From the NCBI GenBank assembly GCA_963725645.1, contig CAVRZD010000006.1, positions 186,001-250,000 of the forward strand: a stretch of DNA of 64,000 nt, written 5' to 3'. The stretch comes from JALYZC01 sp963725645. Lineage in GTDB: Bacteria > Actinomycetota > Thermoleophilia > Solirubrobacterales > Solirubrobacteraceae. Of this stretch, positions 8,860 through 17,451 are shown one piece after another; position 1 is the stretch's first letter, and each line of letters starts with the position of its first letter. Both the position numbers and the translations under genes were made by a program. Below the pieces are notes generated by a model. That model was not told where the DNA came from, ran no database searches, and saw only the letters and a program-made list of their open reading frames with translations.

Positions 8860-9977
8860 CAGCGACCGCCGGGCGGATCGCGCTGGTCACCGACGGCGAC
8901 GGCGAGGCGCGGTCGACCGCCCGCGACGATCTGCGCGGCCTGCGCGACCGGGGTTGGGACGCCCGGCTCATCACGCCCGCCGACTGCGCGCGGCGCGCCC
9001 CGCGCCTGAGCGCCGCGCTTGCTCTGGCGCGAGCCGGCGCCCGCCGGCGCGGCGCGGCGCGGCGCTCGCTCGGTGCGATGCGAACCTGGTGCGGGCGAGA
9101 GCTCGCCGGTCGGGTCATCGCGTTCGGACCTCGGCTCGTCCACTTCGACTCGGGCCGCGTCGCCGCCGACTGGCGGGCGGTGACGGATGGCCTGGGCCGC
9201 CCGGTCGTCGTCGCCGTGACGGCGCAGGACCTCTACGCGGCGGGGAGCGAGCCGTTCCCCGGCGCGGATGCCGTCTGGGCGCGCGCCGCCGCCTTCCACT
9301 TCGACGACGAGGCGCTCGAGCTCCGGGCGCTGCAGCGGGGCTTGCCCGAGCGCATCCCGCGCGCTGTGATCGCGCCCTCGGTGGATACCGACTTCTTCTC
9401 TCCGCCCGAGGACCGTCCGCCCGCGTCGGGAACGCTACGGATCGTGAGCTCGGGCGCGCTGGACTGGAAGCAGGGACTCGAGCACGCCATTCACGCGCTA
9501 CGGCTGCTGCGCGACGCGGGCGTCACCGCCGAGTACACGATCCTCGGCGAAGGCGAGCACCTCGCGGCGCTCACCTTCGCCCGTCACCAGCTCGGAGTCG
9601 AGGACGAGGTCGAGTTCGCCGGCGCGGTCGCGGCGGACGAGCTGCGCCGGCAACTGCGCCGGGCCGACGTGTTCGTGAGCGCCGCGGTGGTTGACGGAGT
9701 GCCCCGTCCCGCGCTGCAGGCGCTGGCCTGCGGCACGCCGGCGGTCATCTCGGATCCGAGTCTGCGCGGAGACGCGGAGATCGACGCGCGGGCGGCCCTG
9801 GTCGTTCCCCGGCGGGATCCCGAGGCCCTCGCTGACGCGCTGGCGAGCCTCGCCGGCGACGAGGGCAGGAGGCGGGACATGGGGCGCGCAGCGCGGGCGT
9901 GGGCGGTGGATCACGTCCCCCGGGCGCAACGACTAGCCGGCCTCGACCGCCTATTTCGCGACGCGCTAGCGCAGTGA
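8856..9977 (+). CDS. Family 4 glycosyltransferase, extra copy in cassette B
   Basis: A 373-residue GT-B glycosyltransferase starting at GTG 8856 (GTGA overlap with the previous gene). The N-terminal domain (RIALVTDGDGEARS, VHFDSGRVAADW) is diverged from its neighbours. The donor domain keeps SSGALDWKQGLEHAI, ILGEGEHL and the VDGVPRPALQALACGTPAVIS block, although the first acid of the usual E-x7-E pair is replaced within VDGVPRPALQA. That may mean altered or weak activity. Cassette A has no counterpart, so this is an addition or a loss relative to A. The last 12 bases overlap the convergent GT2. Confidence 0.82.
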   Translation: MTATAGRIALVTDGDGEARSTARDDLRGLRDRGWDARLITPADCARRAPRLSAALALARAGARRRGAARRSLGAMRTWCGRELAGRVIAFGPRLVHFDSGRVAADWRAVTDGLGRPVVVAVTAQDLYAAGSEPFPGADAVWARAAAFHFDDEALELRALQRGLPERIPRAVIAPSVDTDFFSPPEDRPPASGTLRIVSSGALDWKQGLEHAIHALRLLRDAGVTAEYTILGEGEHLAALTFARHQLGVEDEVEFAGAVAADELRRQLRRADVFVSAAVVDGVPRPALQALACGTPAVISDPSLRGDAEIDARAALVVPRRDPEALADALASLAGDEGRRRDMGRAARAWAVDHVPRAQRLAGLDRLFRDALAQ

Positions 9978-10805
9978 GGTCGCCCACGGCCGGCGGCGAC
10001 GCCCGGCGGCGATTGCGCTCAGCGAGCCGACGGCCCGCGTCGCGTCGGTCAGGCCGCGCGTGCAGCCATGCCCGACGGCGTGGGCCAGCGAATGCAGCGC
10101 CGTCCGCAGCGCGTGGCCCGGCGGGAGCCGCTGGCCGAGCGCGACCACGGCGTAGCCCAGCCGGAAGTTGTCTCGGACGAGGCTCCACGGCGTGACGTCG
10201 GAGGTGAGCCGGCGGTGCCACAGCCAGGCATCGGGGAGGTAGACGATCGTCCCGCCCGCCTTCGCGAGCCGCGCCTCCCATTCGGATTCGTGCACGACCG
10301 ACAATCCCTCGCGCAGTGGCCCGACGCGATCGAGCGCGGCGCGCCGGATCGCCATGTTGCAGCTCCACACTTCGTCGATCGGCACGTCGCGGCCGCCGAC
10401 GTCGAGCCGCGCTCCGGCGAGCTCATGGCGCGCGCAAGTGCGCGGCTCGCGCGCCTCGAAGCGGGGCCGCACGGCGCCGCCCAGGCAGCCCGCCGACGGA
10501 TGTCGCAGCCCGCCCTGGACCACGGCGCGCAGCCAGCCGGGCGGCACGAGGACGTCGTCGTCGATCAGGCAGATCGGGTCGCCTCGGGCCGCCCGCAGCC
10601 CGGCGTTGCGTGCCGCGTTGGCGTCGCGCCGCTCGATCCGCAGCCGGCGGACGGCGGGCGGCCCCGGACCGTGGTTGAGGTGCGCCGGCTGCTTCGGCCC
10701 GTTGTGGGCGACGATCACCTCGTAGCAGTCGGCCGGGTAATCCTGGGCGAGCAGCGTCCGCAGGCAATCGGCGAGCACGGCATCCCGGCCCCCGGTCGGC
10801 ACCAC
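9966..10805 (-). CDS. Family 2 glycosyltransferase (cassette B, minus strand)
   Basis: A GT2 of at least 279 residues: VIVAHNGPKQP, a LIDDDV metal site, CLGGAVRPRFE, EVWSCNMAIRR and the CTRGLTDATRA tail shared with the GT2 at 4170. The GTG at 10805 cuts into the first beta strand. The frame stays open upstream, through residues PFVSI, to CTG codons near 10835-10838, just before the stop of the deacetylase gene, so the true start may be a rare CTG there. It is co-oriented with and directly follows the deacetylase. Confidence 0.82.
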   Translation of the reverse strand: MVPTGGRDAVLADCLRTLLAQDYPADCYEVIVAHNGPKQPAHLNHGPGPPAVRRLRIERRDANAARNAGLRAARGDPICLIDDDVLVPPGWLRAVVQGGLRHPSAGCLGGAVRPRFEAREPRTCARHELAGARLDVGGRDVPIDEVWSCNMAIRRAALDRVGPLREGLSVVHESEWEARLAKAGGTIVYLPDAWLWHRRLTSDVTPWSLVRDNFRLGYAVVALGQRLPPGHALRTALHSLAHAVGHGCTRGLTDATRAVGSLSAIAAGRRRRPWATSLR

Positions 10806-10827
10806 GATCGAGACGAAGGGGGTCGGC

Positions 10828-12174
10828 TCAGGCAGCAGGGGAGAGGAACAGCTCGGCGGCGACTTCGTCCAGCGTCCGCAGCTGCCCCAGCGCCGCGAGC
10901 CGGCTGATCAGCTCGGGGTAGTGGGGGAGCCAGTGGTCGGCGTAGCAGTCGTGCAGCCCGATGGCGGTGAACGGGCGGCGACCGGCGGCGCCGAGCACGT
11001 CGGCCTCCCACTCCTCGTAGGTCAGCTGCCCGCTGTGGAGTGCGAAGTCGTCCCCCGCCACGGGCAGCTTGGCGACGCGGTTGGGCAGCGCCGGCTCATC
11101 GGTTCCGAGCGACGCGGCCGAGCTGGCGAGCCATTCGAAGTTGTGGAACGCGAGCCGCTCGTCCGCGAGGTCGTCCGAGACCAGCGATCGCGGCGGCCGG
11201 TAGCCCTTGATCCGGTAGTCGATGCCCCGGCACTCGGCGAGCTGATCGCCCTTGGGTGGGACCGAGTGGTCGTAGGAGTGAAACGCGACGCTGTGCCCGG
11301 CGTCGCGGAGCTGCGGCTCGACCTCGGCCATGAGCAGCCCGACGACCTGGTAGGTCGCCGCCACGCCCGCGTCCGCCTCGACGGCGAGCATTCTCTCCAG
11401 GCTTGCCGCGGACTTCGCGTCGGCCCGGCGGGCGAACGCCGCGTCGACGTCGCGGTGGCCGTGACCCCGCTCGATGTCGTGGCAGATGCACACCGTGCGG
11501 CCGTTGGGCCGCGCCTCGCTGCGGATCGACGGCTCGACCACGCGGGCGGCGTTGCGCTCGAGGTCGATCACCCACCAGCCGTCGCGACGCTCCGGCGCGA
11601 AGCGCTCCACGGGGCGGTCGTACACGCGGTCGAACAGATCGCGCCCGACCTCGCGCGCGGGATCGGTGTGGCGCCGCGCGAGGTCGGCCGTCGGGGTGTG
11701 CAGCCGCACGGCGCCCCGCTCCCGGGCGAAGGCCAGCAGCCCGTTGAGCAGCATGTGCGGCCAGCCCTTGAACCGGTTCTCGACCCGGCTGCGGTGAGTG
11801 GGGAGCCGGGCGATGCGCTGGACGAGGTCGGACTGGTGCACGAGCGAGCGGGCGACATCGCCTTCGAAGAAGACCGTCGCGCTCGCCACCTGCCCGGCGA
11901 TGCCGAGCTGCTGGCGATGCCACATGACGTTGTCGTCGGAGAACACCTCCGGCGGGAACTCGGCCGCCAGGGCGGGGTCGGCGTAGAGCAGGAGCTGCCA
12001 GTGCGCGGAGAGGTCCACGTGACCGCAGGCCGCCGCGGCGAGCTTGTAGCCGTCGGGTCCGCACTTGGGGAGCTGATATAGCCTGTGGGCGAAGACGTGG
12101 CGTGGCCTGTATCCCCTGCTGACGAACTCCGGCTCGCGTCCGCGTGCGATCTCTCTGAAGGCGGAATGGGCCAC
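10828..12174 (-). CDS. NodB-like polysaccharide deacetylase family protein
   Basis: A protein of about 448 residues. The C-terminal half carries polysaccharide-deacetylase features: CICHDIERG (metal-binding Asp region) and AFHSYDHS (the HxxxH-type metal site), then YRPPRS and IGLHDCYADHW. The N-terminal 200 residues are a separate alpha/beta part of unknown role. No signal peptide or membrane segment is seen at the N-terminus, so it may act on a cytoplasmic lipid-linked intermediate. I chose the GTG at 12174 because TAGAAT lies 10 nt upstream and there is no ATG before the conserved region. The start overlaps the divergent GT2 start at 12166. The downstream gene is the GT2 at 9966-10805. Confidence 0.72.
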   Translation of the reverse strand: MAHSAFREIARGREPEFVSRGYRPRHVFAHRLYQLPKCGPDGYKLAAAACGHVDLSAHWQLLLYADPALAAEFPPEVFSDDNVMWHRQQLGIAGQVASATVFFEGDVARSLVHQSDLVQRIARLPTHRSRVENRFKGWPHMLLNGLLAFARERGAVRLHTPTADLARRHTDPAREVGRDLFDRVYDRPVERFAPERRDGWWVIDLERNAARVVEPSIRSEARPNGRTVCICHDIERGHGHRDVDAAFARRADAKSAASLERMLAVEADAGVAATYQVVGLLMAEVEPQLRDAGHSVAFHSYDHSVPPKGDQLAECRGIDYRIKGYRPPRSLVSDDLADERLAFHNFEWLASSAASLGTDEPALPNRVAKLPVAGDDFALHSGQLTYEEWEADVLGAAGRRPFTAIGLHDCYADHWLPHYPELISRLAALGQLRTLDEVAAELFLSPAA

Positions 12175-13041
12175 GTCGCGGGCGATTCTACGGCAGCCTC
12201 CGCGGACGTCACCGTGCTGCTGCCCGTGAAGCGCTTCCACGCCGGCTATCTTCGGCAGGCCGTCGCCTCCGTGCTCGGCCAGACGTCCGGCGCCTGGCGG
12301 CTCGTCGTGGTGACCGAGCGCCGGGTGGCCGGCGCGCTCGTGGCGGCCCTTGGGCCGACGCTCGACGATCGGCGGATCGGCGTCGTCCTGAACGAGGGAC
12401 GCAGGATGGCGGGCGCCCTCAATACCGGCATGCGCCACGCGGAGACGGACTTCGTGGCGATCCTCCTCGGGGACGATCTCTGGGCGCCGGAGGCCGTCGA
12501 GGTCTTGGGCAGGCGGCTGGCCGCCTCGCCGAAGGCCGACTTCCTCCACTCGTCCCGGCGCTATGTCGACGACCACGGCCGGCCGATCAGCGGTGTCGTC
12601 CCCGGCCGCGACGCGGTGCGCCTCGAGGACTTCGCCGCCGGCACGCCGGTCAAGCACCTCCTGTGCTGGCGCCGGGAGCTCGCGCTGTCCTTCGGCGGCA
12701 TGGACGAGTCGCTCGAGATCGGCCCGGACGACCTCGACTTCCCCTGGACGATGGCCGAGCACGGAGCCAGTTTCGCGGCCGTGCCCGAATGCCTGTACGT
12801 GTACCGCGACCACCGCAGCGCCTACCGCCTGACCACGCACCTCCCCCGGCGGCGGCAGACCCGGCAGCTGGCCCGCATCCTGCGCAAGCACGGCCTCGAC
12901 GAGGCGACGCTCCGGCGCCGGGTGCGCGACGCGCAGCGCTCCTACCTGCGCCAGGCGCTGTACGCGACGTCGCTGGAGCGCTCCCTCAGGCGCGTCACCG
13001 GCGCCGACCCGCGGCGCGCCTGGCGCGAGACGTACCGGTAA
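12166..13041 (+). CDS. Family 2 glycosyltransferase
   Basis: A 291-residue GT2: VTVLLPVKRFHAGYLRQAVASVLGQ, an ILLGDDLW metal region in place of the usual DxD, and a lysine-rich middle (AGTPVKHLLCWRREL) before GPDDLDFPWTMAEHG. It belongs to a different GT2 subgroup from the two duplicated cassettes. I chose the ATG at 12166 because GAAGG lies 5-6 nt upstream. An in-frame GTG at 12085 or 12097, just after a TATAGCCT stretch, would extend the protein over the divergent gene and is less likely. It ends 5 bases before the convergent ABC transporter gene. Confidence 0.83.
   Translation: MGHVAGDSTAASADVTVLLPVKRFHAGYLRQAVASVLGQTSGAWRLVVVTERRVAGALVAALGPTLDDRRIGVVLNEGRRMAGALNTGMRHAETDFVAILLGDDLWAPEAVEVLGRRLAASPKADFLHSSRRYVDDHGRPISGVVPGRDAVRLEDFAAGTPVKHLLCWRRELALSFGGMDESLEIGPDDLDFPWTMAEHGASFAAVPECLYVYRDHRSAYRLTTHLPRRRQTRQLARILRKHGLDEATLRRRVRDAQRSYLRQALYATSLERSLRRVTGADPRRAWRETYR
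12185..12190 (-). promoter_or_regulatory. -10-like hexamer TAGAAT, leaderless start
   Basis: TAGAAT is 10 nt before the GTG at 12174 of the deacetylase gene. The hexamer lies inside the start of the divergent GT2 coding region. Confidence 0.5.
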
Positions 13042-13045
13042 GGCC

Positions 13046-14713
13046 TCAGAGGTTCTCCGCCACGAGTGGGCTCTCGCGGCGGAAGATCCAGAACCCCGCA
13101 GCGAACACCACGGTTACGGCGGCCAGCGGGATCAGCAGGCGGATCGCGCCCCCGCTCGCGGCGGCCGCCGAGGGCGCGCTCGGGTCGATCAGGGCGTGGC
13201 GCACCTCGGTGAACGCGGCGGTGAGGGGATTGGCCATCGCCGGGCGCTGGAGGTCGGTGGGCAGCGAGGCCACGACGTAGAAGATCGCCGAGCCGTAGAA
13301 GAGCCCCTGCCGGACCAGGACCCAGATTTGGTCGACGTCGCGGTGGCGCACGAAGGAGGCGGACAGCGCCAGCGCTGTCCCGGTGGTCAGGAGCGCGAGC
13401 AGCAGCACGATGACGGGAAGCTCGAGCCAGCTCACCCGCGGTTCGATGCCGGCCGCAAGCACGAAGACGAAGACCACGATCAGGTTCGCCAGCAGGTCGA
13501 AGGCCGCGACGAGGATCACCGACATCGGGATCGTGACGTGCGGCAGCGGGAGCTTTCGCAGCAGCCCCTCCTGCTTGACCAGGCAGTTCACCGCTGTGGT
13601 GGTCCCGCTGGCGAAGAAGGTCCACAGCACCAGCGAGGTCAGCAGGTAGAGCGGGTAGTGCGCGACGCCGTGGTCGAAGGCGCCGACGTTGGTGAATACG
13701 AGATAGAGGATCGCGAAGAAGATCAGCGGTCCCGCCATCACCCACAGATAGCTGAGCAGCGAGTCGAAGTAGCGGACCCGGAACTCGGCCACCGCCAGCG
13801 CCCGCGCCACGGTGGCCACCCGGCGCAAGTCGCGGCCGAACATCGGCGGGGCGGCGCCGCGGCCACGCGGCGGCCGCCGGGAGGTTGACCGCGCGCTCCC
13901 GCTGTCACCCGGCCGCCCGGCCGCCGGGGCGCGCTCGTTGAGTTCCTCGTACTCGTGCGCGATCCGCTCAGGGTCGCCGACGTCGCGCAGGCGGCCGGAG
14001 TCGAGCAGCAGCGCGCGGTCGCAGAAGCGCTGGACGGTCTCCATGTCGTGCGTCACCAGCAGCACCGTGTGCCCGGCGTCGCGCAGCTCCTCGAGCCGGT
14101 CGAGGCACTTGCGCTGGAAGCCGGCGTCGCCGACGGCCAGGACCTCGTCGAACAGGAGCACGTCCGCGTCGACCTGGGTCGTCACCGCGAAGGCCAGCCG
14201 CATGTGCATGCCCGAGGAGAAGTTCTTGAGCTTGAGGTCCACGAACCGCTCGAGCTCGGCGAACGCGATGACGTCGGGCAGGCGCTCGCGGGCCTGGCGG
14301 CGGTCGAGTCCCAGGAGGATCGCGTTGAGGACGGCGTTGTCGGCGGCGGTCATGTCCGCGTTGAAGCCGACTCCCAGCTCTACGAACGGCGCCAGGCGTC
14401 CCTCGATTCGGATGTCGCCGGCATCGGCGCGATAGATCCGCGACAGGCACTTCAGCAGGGTGCTCTTGCCGCTCCCGTTGCGCCCGACGATGCCGACGAA
14501 CTCCCCCCGGCGGGCCTCGAAACTCACGTCGTCGAGCGCGGTGAGCGCCTCGTAGCTGCGGTGGCGCAGCGGATGGGTCACCCGCTCCTTCAGGCTCGTG
14601 TAATGCTCGTGGGGAAGCCGGAACGACTTGGTGACCGCGCGGGCCGAGACGACGACGGGCGTCCCGGCGGCGGCCCCGGGCGGACGATCGGGTGCGCGGG
14701 CCGCGGTGCTCAT
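13046..14713 (-). CDS. ABC glycan exporter, ATPase-permease fusion (Wzt-Wzm / TagH-TagG type)
   Basis: A 555-residue protein that joins both halves of a polysaccharide/teichoic-acid exporter. Residues about 20-255 are the ATPase: Walker A GRNGSGKS at 77-84, signature NFSSG at 164-168, Walker B DVLLFDEVLAVGD from about 184, and the switch His in VTHD at 221-222. A low-complexity Arg/Pro/Ser linker spans roughly 262-290. From Met291 the chain is an ABC-2 permease with six predicted membrane segments (AGPLIFFAILYLVF, LLTSLVLWTFFASG, DLLANLIVVFVFVL and others). These parts are normally two genes, often permease first. A half-transporter of this form would dimerise. The start overlaps the acyltransferase stop (TGATG). 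It is inferred to carry the locus glycan across the membrane. Confidence 0.85.
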   Translation of the reverse strand: MSTAARAPDRPPGAAAGTPVVVSARAVTKSFRLPHEHYTSLKERVTHPLRHRSYEALTALDDVSFEARRGEFVGIVGRNGSGKSTLLKCLSRIYRADAGDIRIEGRLAPFVELGVGFNADMTAADNAVLNAILLGLDRRQARERLPDVIAFAELERFVDLKLKNFSSGMHMRLAFAVTTQVDADVLLFDEVLAVGDAGFQRKCLDRLEELRDAGHTVLLVTHDMETVQRFCDRALLLDSGRLRDVGDPERIAHEYEELNERAPAAGRPGDSGSARSTSRRPPRGRGAAPPMFGRDLRRVATVARALAVAEFRVRYFDSLLSYLWVMAGPLIFFAILYLVFTNVGAFDHGVAHYPLYLLTSLVLWTFFASGTTTAVNCLVKQEGLLRKLPLPHVTIPMSVILVAAFDLLANLIVVFVFVLAAGIEPRVSWLELPVIVLLLALLTTGTALALSASFVRHRDVDQIWVLVRQGLFYGSAIFYVVASLPTDLQRPAMANPLTAAFTEVRHALIDPSAPSAAAASGGAIRLLIPLAAVTVVFAAGFWIFRRESPLVAENL

Positions 14714-15348
14714 CAGTCGGGGACCGGACCGAGGTCGCGGGCGGGGTTCCCGGCCACGATGCGGTCGGCGGGGACGTCGCGCGTGATCACGGCCCCGAAG
14801 CCGACCACCGCGTTGGGGCCGATCGAGACGCCCTTGAGGACGGCCGCGCCACCGGCGATCCAGACGTTCTCGGCGATCGCGACCGGTTGCACGGCGGCCT
14901 CCAGGGAGCGGTCGGCGGACCTGCGCCGGCTGACCGGGTGGTGGTCGGTGTCGTAGATACGGGCATCGCCGAGGATCGCGTCACGTCCGACGCGGATCGA
15001 CCGGGCGCAGCTGAAGCCGGTCCCGTTTACGTACGAGCGGTCGCCGATCTCGATTCTGGCCTCGCGGGTGAGGGTCCAGGGCCGGGCGTGCGAGGCCACG
15101 ACGACGTCGTCGCCGAGCACGACCTCGCCGGGCCCGCGAAGGGTCAGCCTCCCCTGGAGCGAGAAGCCCCGCCCGATGCGAATGCGCGGTCCGCCCGTCA
15201 GGGCCCGGAGCGCCCAGCGTGGGCGCATGGCCCATCCCTTCAGCCAGCCGAGGATCCAGCGCCGCCCCCGTCGGGCGGGCGGCGCCACGACCGGCTCCGG
15301 CACGGGTGCGCGCGGCTGGCTAGAAGTCTCGGTGGTGGTCCCAGTCAC
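14713..15348 (-). CDS. Hexapeptide-repeat acyltransferase (WbbJ/maltose acetyltransferase type)
   Basis: A 211-residue left-handed beta-helix acyltransferase, probably using acetyl-CoA to O- or N-acetylate a sugar. The hexapeptide ladder is clear: IRIGRGFSLQG, VVLGDDVVV, IEIGDRSYVNG, then the catalytic-His region DTDHHPVS and the end coils NVWIAGGAAVLKGVSIGPNAVVGFGAVI with RDVPADRIVAGNPA. A Pro-rich N-terminus of about 30 residues precedes it. The start overlaps the end of the methyltransferase gene by 29 bases, and its stop overlaps the ABC gene start. It likely decorates the exported glycan. Confidence 0.86.
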   Translation of the reverse strand: MTGTTTETSSQPRAPVPEPVVAPPARRGRRWILGWLKGWAMRPRWALRALTGGPRIRIGRGFSLQGRLTLRGPGEVVLGDDVVVASHARPWTLTREARIEIGDRSYVNGTGFSCARSIRVGRDAILGDARIYDTDHHPVSRRRSADRSLEAAVQPVAIAENVWIAGGAAVLKGVSIGPNAVVGFGAVITRDVPADRIVAGNPARDLGPVPD

Positions 15349-15991
15349 GCTCGTCGGTCCCGATCTTGAGCAGGAGGGCCAGCCCGTCGTCGGCGGAGAT
15401 CGTCTTGTAGGCCCGGTTGGTCCGGACGTAGTCCAGCACCTTGCCGACGGCGGCGATCCACGGGTCGTGGAAGGCCACGATCCCGCCCTCGACCAGCATG
15501 CGGTCGGCGTAGAAGAAGTCGATCAGCACGAAGTCGAACAGGTGATGGCCGTCGATGAAGGCGAAGTCGAAGGCCTCGCCGTCGGCGGCCATGCGGGGCA
15601 GCGCCGCGTCGGAGCTCGCCTCGACCACGGTCACGAAGGGGGCGATCCCGGCCCGGCGGACGTGCGCGCGCCCGAGGGATCGCCACTTGGTCGACTGGAT
15701 CGGGTCGATGGCCAGGTGGTGTCCGGATCCGCGGGCCGCATGCACGCCGGCGACGGCCAGGGTCGAGAGGCCGTAGGCCATGCCGGTCTCCACGGTCCGC
15801 GTGAAGCCGCGGTCGTGCACCGTGTCGGCCAGCCGAGCCGCGTGCTCCATCGGGATCGAGGTGGGGAACACCTCGAGCGGCGCACCCGTCGGGTCGTCGG
15901 GGTCGGGGAGGCGCGGGCGGGAGTAGATCTCCTCGAGCACGGCGCGGGCGCCGGCGCTGACCGGGATCGCGTGTTTCGCGCCCAGGCTCAT
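15320..15991 (-). CDS. Class I SAM-dependent methyltransferase
   Basis: A 223-residue Rossmann-fold methyltransferase of the Methyltransf_24 type common in glycan loci. It has ETGMAYGLSTLAVAG as the SAM-binding motif I, HHLAIDPIQST with the ribose-binding acid, FDFAFIDGHHLFDFVLIDFFYADRMLV as motif IV, and GGIVAFHDPW. The ATG at 15991 overlaps the upstream membrane glycosyltransferase stop by 4 bases. The target is inferred to be a sugar hydroxyl or carboxyl, possibly the chain terminus, because Wzt-type exporters often act with capping enzymes. The substrate is not demonstrable from sequence. Confidence 0.83.
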   Translation of the reverse strand: MSLGAKHAIPVSAGARAVLEEIYSRPRLPDPDDPTGAPLEVFPTSIPMEHAARLADTVHDRGFTRTVETGMAYGLSTLAVAGVHAARGSGHHLAIDPIQSTKWRSLGRAHVRRAGIAPFVTVVEASSDAALPRMAADGEAFDFAFIDGHHLFDFVLIDFFYADRMLVEGGIVAFHDPWIAAVGKVLDYVRTNRAYKTISADDGLALLLKIGTDERDWDHHRDF

Positions 15992-17424
15992 GAGCTCGTC
16001 TGCACCCCCGCCGGGACGACCGAGCTGCGGCGGCGCTCGCGCACCCGCTCGGTCAGCGCCCAGCCCCCGAGTGCCCCGGCGGCCGCGAGGGCTCCCAGGC
16101 CGGGGATGGCGAAGCGCCACTCGTACAGGACGGTGGCGACCGGGAACACGAGCAGGTAGGCCCCGAGCCCGACGAGCAGCACCAGGGCCCAGCGGACGCG
16201 CTCTCGGGCGGCCCAGAGACCGGCGAGCCCGAGCGCGATGAGCAGCAGGAGCAACGGGCCGTGGACCCTGACCGCGCGCTGGTAGTCCGACAGCAGATGC
16301 GCGCCGTCGCCGGTCCGCGGAGTAAAGCCCGCGTAGTAGGCGTGCGCCTCGCGCACCACCTCCGAATCCAGCCGGGGGCGCTCGCGCAGGAACGTGATCG
16401 CGTCGGCGTCGGCGCCGCCGCCGAGCCGCGTGACGCTGGCCGCCGGGTCGAAGTAGCGCCGGAGGTCGTCCCCGACCGTGTGGAGGTAGTCGAGCGGCTG
16501 GTGCAGGATCGCCGCGCGCGCGAAGGCGGCGAGCTTGGCGTCGTGCTTCGGCGGGTCGCCGAACGCCCGCCGGGCCGGGCCCCCGAGCCACTCGTAGTAG
16601 AGCTGGCCGGGGCGGCTCGCGGGCCGCGAGGTCTCGCACAGAACCCGGGTGCCCCGCGGAGGATTGAACTTGGAGCAGTCGGCGAACTGTGCGACCCGCG
16701 AGTAGAGGATCCAGCCGCTCCCGTCGGCCACCGGCGCCCAGCGGCTGGTGACGTCGTGGCGCACGACGGCGTAGCCGGCCACGACGACCAGCGCGGCCGC
16801 GCCGGCCGCCAGCGCACCGCGCAGCCATGGGCGGGCGGTGCGCCAGAGGGCCAGGGCGAGCCAGGCGACCACCAGCGGGGCGAGCAACAAGCCCACCGAG
16901 CGCACCGTCAGCAGACCGCCCGCCAGCGCGCCGGTCACGGCCGGCCAGAGCCAGGGCCGGCCCGGTGTCGCGTCGAGGCAGCGAACCGACGAGTAGACGA
17001 GCGCGGAGAGCAGGAACGTGAACAGCGACTCGTTGAGCAGCGTGTGCTCGAGGAAGACCTGGTCGCCGTTGAACCAAACCACCGCCGCGGGGATCAGGCC
17101 GAGCCAGCGCGGGCCGCCCAACCGGCGCACGGCGAGATAGACGAGCACCCCGCTGGCCAGGCCGAGGACGTGCTGCAGCGCCACCGTGAAGACGAGCTGC
17201 GAGCTGACCGCGTGCGCCAGCCGGAGGAACAGCGGGTAGCCCGAAGGGTCGAGCGTGTCCAGGCCGAGCCCGTCGCGAGCGGCCCGGATGTAGGCGGCGC
17301 TGTCGCGCTTGCCAAGGGTGGCCGGCCAGTAGGCGAGGACGGCGAAGAGGCGCAGACCTACCGCCGCCGTCAGGAGCACGCCCAGAAGGGCACCGATGCC
17401 GAACCGGATCCGACCGCGTGTCAA
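15988..17424 (-). CDS. Polytopic membrane glycosyltransferase (GT-C, ArnT/PMT-like)
   Basis: A 478-residue membrane protein with about ten hydrophobic segments. The first extracytoplasmic loop carries GKRDSAAYIRAARDG, where the acidic residue matches the catalytic Asp of GT-C enzymes using polyprenyl-phosphate sugars. A soluble loop with Cys-containing VLCETSRPASRPG lies in the second half. The start is TTG at 17424, chosen because TAGCCT lies 7 nt upstream and there is no ATG or GTG near the first membrane helix. It heads an overlapping four-gene unit (GT-C, methyltransferase, acyltransferase, ABC fusion). It is inferred to add a sugar on the outer face of the membrane. Confidence 0.75.
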   Translation of the reverse strand: MTRGRIRFGIGALLGVLLTAAVGLRLFAVLAYWPATLGKRDSAAYIRAARDGLGLDTLDPSGYPLFLRLAHAVSSQLVFTVALQHVLGLASGVLVYLAVRRLGGPRWLGLIPAAVVWFNGDQVFLEHTLLNESLFTFLLSALVYSSVRCLDATPGRPWLWPAVTGALAGGLLTVRSVGLLLAPLVVAWLALALWRTARPWLRGALAAGAAALVVVAGYAVVRHDVTSRWAPVADGSGWILYSRVAQFADCSKFNPPRGTRVLCETSRPASRPGQLYYEWLGGPARRAFGDPPKHDAKLAAFARAAILHQPLDYLHTVGDDLRRYFDPAASVTRLGGGADADAITFLRERPRLDSEVVREAHAYYAGFTPRTGDGAHLLSDYQRAVRVHGPLLLLLIALGLAGLWAARERVRWALVLLVGLGAYLLVFPVATVLYEWRFAIPGLGALAAAGALGGWALTERVRERRRSSVVPAGVQTSS

Positions 17425-17431
17425 GTGCGAC

Positions 17432-17441
17432 AGGCTATCTT
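17432..17441. promoter_or_regulatory. Overlapping back-to-back -10 hexamers of the asnB / GT-C divergent pair
   Basis: The ten bases AGGCTATCTT contain TATCTT on the plus strand (17436-17441, 10 nt before the asnB ATG at 17452). They also contain TAGCCT on the minus strand (17432-17437, 7 nt before the TTG at 17424). The two hexamers share two bases, and only 27 bases separate the start codons. Both genes would be leaderless and mutually exclusive at the polymerase level. Confidence 0.6.
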
Positions 17442-17451
17442 GCCGCCGACG

